Part shown: positions 55,514-64,000 of the stretch, piece by piece
Layout of the letters: every line of letters begins with the position of its first letter
How positions within the stretch are numbered: the stretch's first letter is position 1
Notes under the pieces: model-generated
Seen by the model: only the letters and a program-made list of their open reading frames with translations
Database searches by the model: none
What the model was told of the DNA's origin: nothing
Source: Xanthobacter dioxanivorans
GTDB lineage: Bacteria > Pseudomonadota > Alphaproteobacteria > Rhizobiales > Xanthobacteraceae
Assembly: GCF_016807805.1 (NCBI RefSeq)
Contig: NZ_CP063362.1
Coordinates: 1,725,001-1,789,000, forward strand
Reading direction: 5' to 3'
DNA: 64,000 bases
Program-made: the position numbers and the translations under genes

Positions 55514-56163
55514 GGGCCATCCGGATGGATCAACTGCCTTCGGGAGCGGGAGCCGGCCAGGGTTCAGTCCCGGGCCGGGCCTCCGTCCCACACCTGAGGT
55601 TAAGGAGAACGCGCGAAGACCGGATCGCGGGGGGCGATCCGCTCGCAACGTGCTCCCGAGCCAAGTCCGCCCAGGTTGAACCAACCGGGGTGGCCGATCC
55701 GACTCTAGTGCGGCAAGTGGGGGCTCGATGCAAGCACGGGCCCCGGCTCCGCCGCTGCCGGGGCTCAAGCATTCCGGGCGGCCTTCGGTTCCATCTCGCG
55801 TCATCCGGACGCGCACGGTACGCCCGTAAAGGCCGGCCCGGCCGGCCGATGGCTCGCGCTCCCGGCCGTGTTCAGGCCGCCGTTCCCACATCTAAACGGC
55901 TTGACCGCCGCCGCGCGGCAGGTTCGGGTGGTGAAAGCAGCCGCCGCGTTCGTCCGGAAGGTGGCGCCGAGGGCTCACGTCCCGTAAGCTCTCCAACGAA
56001 ATCGTCCGGCAGAGGCGTCAAAGGGACTGGCGGGCGCGCGGCATCGACGTAAATAAGCGGTGGGATCCGGCCGGGTGCGGCGGGCGTCGACGGAGGGATC
56101 TCGCAAGAGGCAACGTGGTGGGGCAGTGTGCACGGCCCGACCCGAAACGCATGGCGAAGCGCA
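55514..56163. other. Gene-free divergent region, glk to Tim44-like gene
   Basis: About 650 bases. Open frames exist on the plus strand but lack any family resemblance, codon pattern or ribosome site. GC-rich hairpin-prone blocks (CCCCGGCTCCGCC, GCCGGGGC near 55740-55765) lie in it. No repeat or RNA gene was recognised. Confidence 0.5.
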
Positions 56164-56880
56164 GTGTTCGATATCTATACGATCATCTTCCTGGCCCTTG
56201 CGGTCTTCATCTTCATGCGGCTGCGCAGCGTGCTGGGCCAGCGCACCGGGCGTGAGCGGCCGCCTTACGACCCCTACTCCCGCGACACGGCCCGCCCGCC
56301 CCAGCCCGCCTCCGACAAGGTGGTGAGCCTGCCGGAGCGCAATTCCACCCCGCCCGGCGCCCCTGCCGCGGCCGAGGAGGAGGCGCCGCCCGCCTTCCGC
56401 TGGGAGGGCGTGGCCGAGGAGGGCTCCGCGACCGCCGCGGCGCTGGACGAGATCGCCCGCGTCGAGCCGGACTTCGACGCCAAGCACTTCCTCACCGGCG
56501 CCCGCGCCGCCTACGAGATGATCGTGACCTCGTTTGCCGCCGGCGACCGGCGTCAGCTGAAGGATCTTCTCGCCAAGGACGTCTATGACGGCTTCGTGAC
56601 CGCCATTGCCGACCGGGAGAGCCGGCGCGAGACCATGGAGTCGCGCTTCGTCTCCATCGAGCACGCCGATCTGCAGGAGGTGGCCGTCCGCGGCCGCACC
56701 GCCCAGCTCACGGTCCGTTTCGTGTCGAAGCTCATCTCGGTCACCCGTGGTCCGGACGGGACGGTGGTGGACGGCAGCCCCGACACGGTGGCCGACGTGA
56801 CCGATGTTTGGACCTTCGCCCGCGAGCTCGGCACGCGCGATCCGAACTGGAAGCTGGTGGCCACCGAAGCGGCGCAGTGA
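56164..56880 (+). CDS. Tim44/TimA-like membrane-associated protein
   Basis: 238 residues from GTG 56164 (MFDIYTIIFLALAVFIFMR). One N-terminal membrane helix, a Pro/Ala-rich linker (about 40-85), then a Tim44-like domain: FLTGARAAYEMIVTSFAAGD, RRQLKDLLAKDVYDGFVTAI and DVTDVWTFARELGTRDPNWK. Bacterial Tim44-domain proteins are inner-membrane bound and of uncertain role, with ties to the mitochondrial import motor by fold. The stop overlaps mltA (GTGA), giving translational coupling. Confidence 0.9.
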   Translation: MFDIYTIIFLALAVFIFMRLRSVLGQRTGRERPPYDPYSRDTARPPQPASDKVVSLPERNSTPPGAPAAAEEEAPPAFRWEGVAEEGSATAAALDEIARVEPDFDAKHFLTGARAAYEMIVTSFAAGDRRQLKDLLAKDVYDGFVTAIADRESRRETMESRFVSIEHADLQEVAVRGRTAQLTVRFVSKLISVTRGPDGTVVDGSPDTVADVTDVWTFARELGTRDPNWKLVATEAAQ

Positions 56881-58175
56881 GCCCGAAGGTGGCGTCGCGC
56901 CGCGCAGGGGAAACCGCAGGCCGGCCGGGAGGCGGCGCCCGCCGCCTCGGCGTGCTGCTTGCGGCGGCGCTCTGCATCGTGTTCACCGCGGGCGCTGCCC
57001 CGGCGTCGCAAAGGCCCGCCGTCCAAAGGTCCGCCGTCATGGTGCTTCCGCCTCCGGTGATCCCCGGCGCGCGCCTCGTGCCGCTCGGCTTCGCCGATCT
57101 GGATGGCTGGGCGGCGGACGGGCACGCCGCGGCCTTTTCCGCCTTTCTCGCCAGCTGCGCCGCCCTCGCCGCTCCGCCGCGGGAGGTGGGGCCGGCCTCG
57201 GTGCCGACCTTGCGGGACGGGCTCCGCCGCGCCTGCGCCGGTGCCCGGCGGCTAGGCCCGCATCCGCCCGGCGACCTTCTGGCCCGGCTGTTCTTCGAGG
57301 CCAATTTCCGTCTCTTCCAGGTGGTTCCGGACGATGGCGCGGGCGGCTTCTTCACCGGCTATTACGAGCCGGAACTCGACGGGGCGCGCATCCCCGGCAA
57401 CGGCTTCGACGTGCCCGTCTATGGCCGGCCCGACGACCTCGTGATGTCCGGGACCGGCCCCGCGCCCAATTCCGGCGGCGCGCTGCGGCGCGACGGCGAC
57501 CGCATGGTGCCCTATTTCGACCGGGCCGCCATCGAGGACGGGGCGCTGGCCGGGCGCGGGCTCGAACTCGTCTGGCTGAGGGACCCGGTCGACCTCTTCT
57601 TCATGCAGATCCAGGGGTCGGGCCGCATCCGCCTGCCGGATGGGCACGTGCTGCGGCTCAATTACGACGGCTATAACGGCCATCCCTACCTGCCGGTGGG
57701 ACGCCTCCTCATCCAGCGCGGGCTGGTGCCGCGCGAGGAGATGTCCATGGCGCGCATCCGCGCCTTCATGGCGGCCGATCCCGAGGCCGGCCGCGCGCTG
57801 CGGCGGGAGAACCGCTCCTATGTGTTCTTCAAGGCCCTCGACCTCGGCGCGGAGGCCGGCGCCATGGGCGCGCAGGGCGTGCCGCTCACGGCGGGGCGCT
57901 CCATGGCGGTGGATCGCAGGCTCCATACCTATGGCAGCCCGGTGTTCGTGGAGGCGGACCTGCCGCTGGCCGCGCCCGGCAGCAGCGATGCGTTCCGCCG
58001 GCTCATGATCGCGCAGGATACCGGCTCGGCCATCGTCGGGCCGGCGCGGGCGGACCTTTATTTCGGCAGCGGCCCGGTGGCGGAAGAGGTGGCCGGGCGC
58101 ATCCGCCATCCCGGCCGCTTCACCCTGCTCGTGCCCCGCCTCGCCCCGGTGATCCCTGCCGGGCGTTCGCCGTGA
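56877..58175 (+). CDS. mltA: Membrane-bound lytic murein transglycosylase A
   Basis: 432 residues. An N-terminal membrane/signal segment (about 20-42), the MltA domain (GGFFTGYYEPELDGARIPGN, DLFFMQIQGSGRIRLPDGHV, VLRLNYDGYNGHPY) and a 3D barrel end with the catalytic Asp in LMIAQDTGSAIVGPARADLY. It cleaves peptidoglycan glycan strands with anhydro-sugar formation. Start GTG 56877 overlaps the Tim44-like stop. A tandem repeat with Smr start follows. Confidence 0.93.
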   Translation: MSPKVASRRAGETAGRPGGGARRLGVLLAAALCIVFTAGAAPASQRPAVQRSAVMVLPPPVIPGARLVPLGFADLDGWAADGHAAAFSAFLASCAALAAPPREVGPASVPTLRDGLRRACAGARRLGPHPPGDLLARLFFEANFRLFQVVPDDGAGGFFTGYYEPELDGARIPGNGFDVPVYGRPDDLVMSGTGPAPNSGGALRRDGDRMVPYFDRAAIEDGALAGRGLELVWLRDPVDLFFMQIQGSGRIRLPDGHVLRLNYDGYNGHPYLPVGRLLIQRGLVPREEMSMARIRAFMAADPEAGRALRRENRSYVFFKALDLGAEAGAMGAQGVPLTAGRSMAVDRRLHTYGSPVFVEADLPLAAPGSSDAFRRLMIAQDTGSAIVGPARADLYFGSGPVAEEVAGRIRHPGRFTLLVPRLAPVIPAGRSP

Positions 58176-58183
58176 TCGGCCCC

Positions 58184-58229
58184 ATGAGCGCCACCCCATG
58201 AGCGCCACCCGATGAGCGCCACCCGATGA
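58184..58229 (+). repeat. 14-base tandem repeat forming a chain of mini-ORFs
   Basis: Three copies of ATGAGCGCCACCC(C/G) start at 58184, 58198 and 58212 and a fourth ATGAGC at 58226 is the Smr start. Each unit reads Met-Ser-Ala-Thr-(Pro/Arg)-stop, and each stop TGA overlaps the next ATG (ATGA). Confidence 0.85.
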
Positions 58230-58798
58230 GCAGGCGGGGACGCCGGCGGCTTCTCAGCGCCGAGGAGCGGGCGCTGTGGACCCATGTGGTGCGCTCGGTG
58301 AAACCGCTGAAGCCGCAGGCCGAGCCGGAGGCCCCGGCGGTGCCCGAGGTGCCGCCCCTTCCGGTGCCGGAGCCACCCGCGCCTCCCGCCGCGCCCCCGG
58401 CGAAGCGCGTGCCGCCGAAGGCGCCGGCACCGCCGCCCCTCGCCGGGCTGGAGCCGAAGGCGCGCCGGCGCCTGTCGCGCGGGGCGGAGGTGGATGCGCG
58501 GCTCGACCTGCACGGCCTCACCCAGGCGGCGGCGCATCGCCGGCTGCGGCTTTTTCTGCTGGAGGCGCAGGCGGACGGGCATTCGGTGGTGCTGGTGATC
58601 ACCGGCAAGGGCGATCCCGAGCGCCTCACCGGCCACGGCCCTGCCTTCGGCGAGGGGCGCGGCGTGCTGAAACGGGCGGTGCCGCTCTGGCTGGCGGAAC
58701 CGGACCTGCGGGCGGTGGTGGTGGGCTTCGAGCCGGCCGGACGCCGCCACGGCGGCGAGGGCGCGCTTTATGTGCGCATCCGCAGGGGGCGCGGGTAG
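58226..58798 (+). CDS. Smr/MutS2-domain protein
   Basis: 190 residues. A Pro/Ala-rich disordered half (about 30-75) then the Smr nuclease-like domain: VDARLDLHGLTQAAAHRRLR, SVVLVITGKGDPERLTGHGP and GEGALYVRIRRGRG. Smr domains are nicking/endonuclease-like; in stand-alone form linked to RNA or recombination. ATG 58226 is the fourth start in a chain of tandem mini-ORFs, so translation may depend on reinitiation from the mltA transcript. Third gene of Tim44-mltA-smr. Confidence 0.9.
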   Translation: MSRRGRRRLLSAEERALWTHVVRSVKPLKPQAEPEAPAVPEVPPLPVPEPPAPPAAPPAKRVPPKAPAPPPLAGLEPKARRRLSRGAEVDARLDLHGLTQAAAHRRLRLFLLEAQADGHSVVLVITGKGDPERLTGHGPAFGEGRGVLKRAVPLWLAEPDLRAVVVGFEPAGRRHGGEGALYVRIRRGRG

Positions 58799-58831
58799 CG
58801 CCGGAACGTTCTCCAGAACCGGGACAGGGCT

Positions 58832-59538
58832 TCAATCGCCGAGGCAGGCGCTCGCGGGCATCTCGTAGGTGCGGCCCGCGCCCAGCAGATGGGCGGTGAA
58901 GCGGTGCGGCGGGAACAGGCTGGCGATGGCCGGGTGGCGCACGCTCAGGCCGCCCGCATAGGCACCGAAGGCCGGCAGCACCATGCGGCTGCCATCGGTG
59001 ACGAAGCAGCGCCGCCGCACGCCGCGTCCGCGCACGGCGACGCGGGCGGCGGGATGCAGGTGCCCGCACACCTCCCCGGCGCCGCACCTTCCGCCGGCTC
59101 ATGCCGGAACAGCAGCGGCCCGATGGCGAGGGCCTCCGCGCCCTCGCCGCCCAGGTCGTTGGGGGCGGGGTCGTGGTTGCCGGCGATCCACACGAAGCTG
59201 CGTCCTGCCTGGAGGCGGCGGATCTCGTCGCGCACCGGATCCGCCATGCGCTCACCGGCCCAGCGGTCGTGCAGGCTGTCGCCCAGCGCGACGATGAGGC
59301 GCGGCCGGTGGAGCGCCACGGCGGCGGCGAGACGCCGCAGGGTGTCGAGGGTGTCGTAGGGCGGCAGCATCTGGCCGCGCCGGGCGAAGGCGGAGCCTTT
59401 CTCCAGATGCAGGTCCGCCACCACCATCAGCCCCTCGTCCGGCCACAGCAGGGCGCCGGACGGGTCGAGCCGCAGCTCCGCGCCGGCGAGGACGACGGCG
59501 GCAAGGGCCGGGGGAGCTGATTCGCTGCGGGCAAGCAT
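58832..59538 (-). pseudogene. pdeM: Ligase-associated metallophosphoesterase PdeM, frameshifted
   Basis: A calcineurin-like phosphoesterase read in two frames. The first from ATG 59538 holds GLMVVADLHLEKGSAFARRG, LIVALGDSLHDRWAGERM, FVWIAGNHDPAPNDLGGEGA and LLFRHEPAEG. The second holds VCGHLHPAARVAVRGRGVRR, FVTDGSRMVLPAFGAYAGGL and a normal end TYEMPASACLGD. One more G on the coding strand at 59074-59077 joins them (PGEVCGHLHP) and restores a 235-residue protein. All metal ligands are then present. The usual partners, an ATP-dependent ligase and a DExH helicase, are not in the window. Whether the lesion is real is open. Confidence 0.87.
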
Positions 59539-59627
59539 GGGGGCGGATTGTGCTGAAAGGGAGTGGCGGGGCAAGCGGGGCCGTGGCGATGGGCCGGCCT
59601 CACGGGCGGGGTCTCACGGGCGGGATC

Positions 59628-60089
59628 TCACGGGCCGGCCGGCCACACGCCGGCCTCCACCAGCATGTCGGTGACATCTTCGGGCCAGACCTGCTCGGTC
59701 GCCCGCGCCAGATCGGCCGGCGACCACCAGCCGTGCGCCGCCACCACCGCGCGCTCCTCATCGGTCCAGCCCGACGAGGAGATCTCCAGCGTCGGGACCC
59801 GGACCAGGAAATAGCGCTCGTCCGCCTCCACCAGCCCGCCGTCCGGCATGGTGAAGGTGACGCGTCGCCGGGCCACCTGCGGGCCGGGGTCGGCGAGCTG
59901 CAGGCCGGTCTCCTCGAGCAGTTCCCGGCAGGCGGCCTGCTCGAAGCTCTCGCCCGCGTCGAGGCCGCCGCCCGGGGGCGCCCAGAAGACGGAGCCCGCC
60001 AGCGCGCCGGTCCGGTGCTCGAACCGGAACAGCAGCAGGCGGCTTTCGGCATTCACCACCAGGAGGCGGGACGAGGGGCGCTGCTTCAT
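59628..60089 (-). CDS. Nudix hydrolase
   Basis: 153 residues. Nudix box GGLDAGESFEQAACRELLEE with GX5E and RELLEETG, near residues 41-62, and VFWAPPGGG before it. It hydrolyses a nucleoside diphosphate linked to another moiety; the substrate is unknown. ATG 60089 (MKQRPSSRLLVVNAESRLLL) is a normal start. Because of the priA frameshift this frame is continuous with priA, but it is a separate gene 16 bases after the priA stop. Confidence 0.9.
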   Translation of the reverse strand: MKQRPSSRLLVVNAESRLLLFRFEHRTGALAGSVFWAPPGGGLDAGESFEQAACRELLEETGLQLADPGPQVARRRVTFTMPDGGLVEADERYFLVRVPTLEISSSGWTDEERAVVAAHGWWSPADLARATEQVWPEDVTDMLVEAGVWPAGP

Positions 60090-60105
60090 GGGGCCGGACG
60101 CTGGT

Positions 60106-62279
60106 TCAAAAGAAGCTCTGCGGGTCCACGTCGATGGCCACCCGGATGTTGCCGGTGACCTTCGGCGCCACCGCCCGCCAGTCCCGCAGGTAGCGCGACA
60201 GGTCGAAGGCGCGGGGGAGCGCACCAGGAGGCGCCAGCGGTGGCGGCCGCGCAGCACCGCGAGCGGCGCTTCCGCCGGCCCGAGGATCCGCACCTCCGGC
60301 ACCAGGGGCGCCGACGCGGCGAGGCGGCGGGCATGGGCTTCCGCCGCATGGCCCTCGCTGGCCGAGATGACGAGGCTCGCCATGCGGCCGAAGGGCGGCA
60401 GCCGGGCCTCCTCGCGGGCGGCGATCTCGGTGTCGTAGAAGGCGTCCCGGTCGCCGGTCACCAGCGCCCGCATCACCGGATGCTCCGGCATGTGGGTCTG
60501 GATGAAGCCGCGCCCCTCCGCCTTGCCGCGCCCGGCGCGCCCGGCCACCTGGTGCACCAGCTGGAAGGTGCGCTCGGCGGCGCGCGGGTCGCCATGGCCG
60601 AGGCCCACGTCGGCATCCACCACGCCCACGAGGGCGAGGCCGGGGAAGTTGTGGCCCTTGGCCACCAGCTGGGTGCCGACCACCACGTCCACCTCGCCCT
60701 TGGCCACCGCATCCAGTTCCGCGCGCATGCGCTCGACCCCGCCCAGCAGGTCGGAGGACAGGACCAGGGAGCGGGCGGCGGGGAAGAGGGCCTGCACCTC
60801 CTCCTGCAGGCGCTCCACGCCCGGCCCCACGGGAACAAGGCTGTCCTTGGCGTGGCAGGCCGGGCATTCCTCCGGCACCGGTGCCTGGTAGCCGCAATGG
60901 TGGCAGGTGAGGCGGCGGCGGAAGCGGTGCTCCACCAGCCAGGCGGTGCAGGAGGGGCAGCGCATGCGGTGCCCGCAGGAATGGCAGAGCGTCAGCGGGG
61001 CATAGCCGCGCCGGTTGAGGAACAACAGCGCCTGCCCGCCCGCCGCCAGCGTGTCGTTGATCTCACCTTCCAGGCGCGGCGCGATCCAGCGGCCCCTGGG
61101 CGGGCCTTCCCGGCGCAGGTCGATGGGAGAGAGGCCGGGCACCTTCGCCCCGCCGAACCGCACCGGCAGCGCGAGGCGCTGGTAGCGGCCGCGCCGGGCG
61201 TTCACCTCGGTCTCGATGGAGGGGGTGGCGGAGGCCAGCACGATGGGGGCGCCGGCAAGGCGCGCCCGCACCACCGCCATGTCGCGGGCGTGATAGGCGA
61301 CGCCGTCATCCTGCTTGTAGGCGGGGTCGTGCTCCTCGTCGACGATGATCAGGCCGAGGTCGCGGAACGGCAGGAACAGGGCCGAGCGGGCGCCGGCCAC
61401 CACCTTCACCTGTCCCGAGGCCACCTCGTTGAGGATGCGGGCGCGGCGGCGGGTGGAGACGCCGGAATGCCATTCGGCCGGCTTCACCCCGAAGCGGGTG
61501 GTGAAGCGGTCGAGGAAGGCCTGGGTGAGGGCGATTTCCGGCAGCAGGATCAGCGCCTGCCGCCCGGCCCGGATCGCCTCGCTGACCGCCTCGAAATAGG
61601 CTTCGGTCTTGCCGGAGCCGGTGACGCCGTCCAGCAGGAACACGCCGAAGCCGCGCGCCTTCACCGCCGCGCTCATGACCTGCGCCGCCGCGTCCTGGGC
61701 CTCGGACAGGGCCGGGACCGCGAAGTCCGGGTCCGGGGGATAGGCGGCGGGCTCGGGGGGCAGCACCACCGTCTCCAGCGTGCCGTCGTCCACCAGCCCG
61801 TCCACCACCGAGGGGGAGACGCCGGCCTCTCGCGCCGCCTCGGTCTTGCCGCGCACGAAGCCGTCCGCCAGCAGCTCCATGAGGCGCGCGCGGGCGGCGG
61901 TCATGCGCTGCGGGCTGGTGCCGACGAGGCGCACCCCCACCCGCTCGCGCGCCGTGCCCGGGCTCTCCCCGTGGCGCAGCGCCATGCGCAGCACCATGCC
62001 GCGCGGGGCCAGGGTGTAGTCGGCCATCCAGTCGACGAGCTTGATCAGGTCCGGCGGCAGCGGCACGTAGTCGAGCTTCGCCTTCACCGCCTTGAGCTTC
62101 TTTGCCTCCACCGGCGGCGCCGTGCCGGCGCGTGGCCAGACGCAGCCGATGATGCCGCGCGCGCCCAGGGGCACGTGCACGAGATCGCCGGGGGCGAGGA
62201 TCATGCCCTCCGGGAGGAGGTAGGAATAGGGGGTGTCGAGGCCGAGGGGGAGCAGGACGTCGACGGTGCGCGGGCTCAT
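60106..62279 (-). pseudogene. priA: Primosomal protein N' (PriA), frameshifted near the C-terminus
   Basis: Replication-restart helicase. From ATG 62279 (MSPRTVDVLLPLGLDTPYSY): DNA-binding N-terminus, Walker A LLDGVTGSGKTEAYFEA, LIIVDEEHDPAYKQDDG, zinc cysteines in CHSCGHRMRCPSC and CHHCGYQAPVPEECPAC, VDVVVGTQLVAKGHNFPGLA. At 60213-60217 one base is missing in the coding-strand C-run. The shifted frame continues with PRAFDLSRYLRDWRAVAPKV and a normal end AIDVDPQSFF stop at 60106, 36 codons on. Uncorrected, the frame runs through into nudix as an 883-residue fusion. PriA is important in most bacteria, which favours a sequence error. Confidence 0.9.
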
Positions 62280-62395
62280 GTTCCTCTTTTGGTCCGGCCG
62301 GCGCAAAAGGTCAAAGCCGGAAAGGCGGGACCTGTTTGCGCCCGGTCCGGCCGGCGGCTAGCGTGGGCGGTGCGCCGCGCCCCATGGAGCCTCAC

Positions 62396-64000
<1,605 letters not shown>

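Noticed and set aside
59628..62306. Apparent PriA-Nudix fusion protein
   Set aside because: The normal PriA C-terminus and stop are in the adjacent frame after a homopolymer deletion, so I treat them as two genes.

Overview
The window is very GC-rich alphaproteobacterial chromosome, most likely from Hyphomicrobiales and probably a Xanthobacteraceae-type organism (Xanthobacter, Azorhizobium, Ancylobacter or Starkeya-like). Supporting signs are the recF-dnaN-dnaA cluster on one strand with rpsT beyond dnaA, a PhyR/EcfG general stress response locus, an Hsp20-DUF1150 pair, the ftsEX-DUF218-plsC series, a Tim44-like/mltA/smr series, and REP-like palindromes of types common in this order. The assignment is by gene content and order only. 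No tRNA, rRNA, CRISPR array, insertion sequence or prophage was seen; this is core chromosome with small accessory pieces.

Layout. 0-3.4 kb: a partial amidotransferase, an EamA exporter, an SDR and a MarR regulator. 3.5-7.8 kb: metX-metW, a methyltransferase, gloB and a cupin. 7.8-12.4 kb: the general stress response locus. An EcfG-type sigma factor, a KGG stress protein and a membrane HisKA_2 sensor lie on the minus strand, with phyR and a DUF883 gene divergent. Three sites matching the EcfG promoter consensus (GGAAC, 16-17 bases, CGTT) sit before ecfG, the KGG gene and phyR. No NepR anti-sigma gene is visible, and the sensor lacks the Asn of its ATP-binding N-box. 12.5-22.2 kb: a hybrid sensor kinase, PRC-barrel, TerB, amidotransferase, sugar isomerase, glutamate synthase-like, Hsp20, DUF1150 and ptsN genes. 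22.4-26.7 kb: hpf, cytochrome b561, a RibD-like reductase, ribA and an SDR. 26.7-32.3 kb: recF, dnaN, dnaA, a gene-free 1.1 kb stretch and rpsT. 32.6-39.3 kb: an NDUFA9-like protein, trpF-trpB-(secreted protein)-trpA, accD and folC. 39.3-45.8 kb: hpt, then ftsE-ftsX-DUF218-plsC, a small unknown gene, chaC and DUF2125. 46-55.5 kb: orphan phnM, a membrane protein, argB, GNAT, Bax-inhibitor-1, a barrel-like secreted protein, EamA/LysR and glk. 56.2-64 kb: Tim44-like, mltA, smr, pdeM, nudix, priA, amidohydrolase and partial obgE.

A recurrent oddity is single-base indels at short G/C homopolymers. metX carries two compensating shifts over about 36 codons. Cytochrome b561, pdeM, priA (which then reads into nudix) and the Tat amidohydrolase each need one extra G/C to restore the family protein. 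Six events of one kind in 64 kb point first to homopolymer errors in the sequence and only second to real pseudogenes, so these entries are given as frameshifted.

The best candidate for something undescribed is the stress locus: EcfG-type promoters, ecfG, phyR and a degenerate sensor kinase, without an adjacent NepR.
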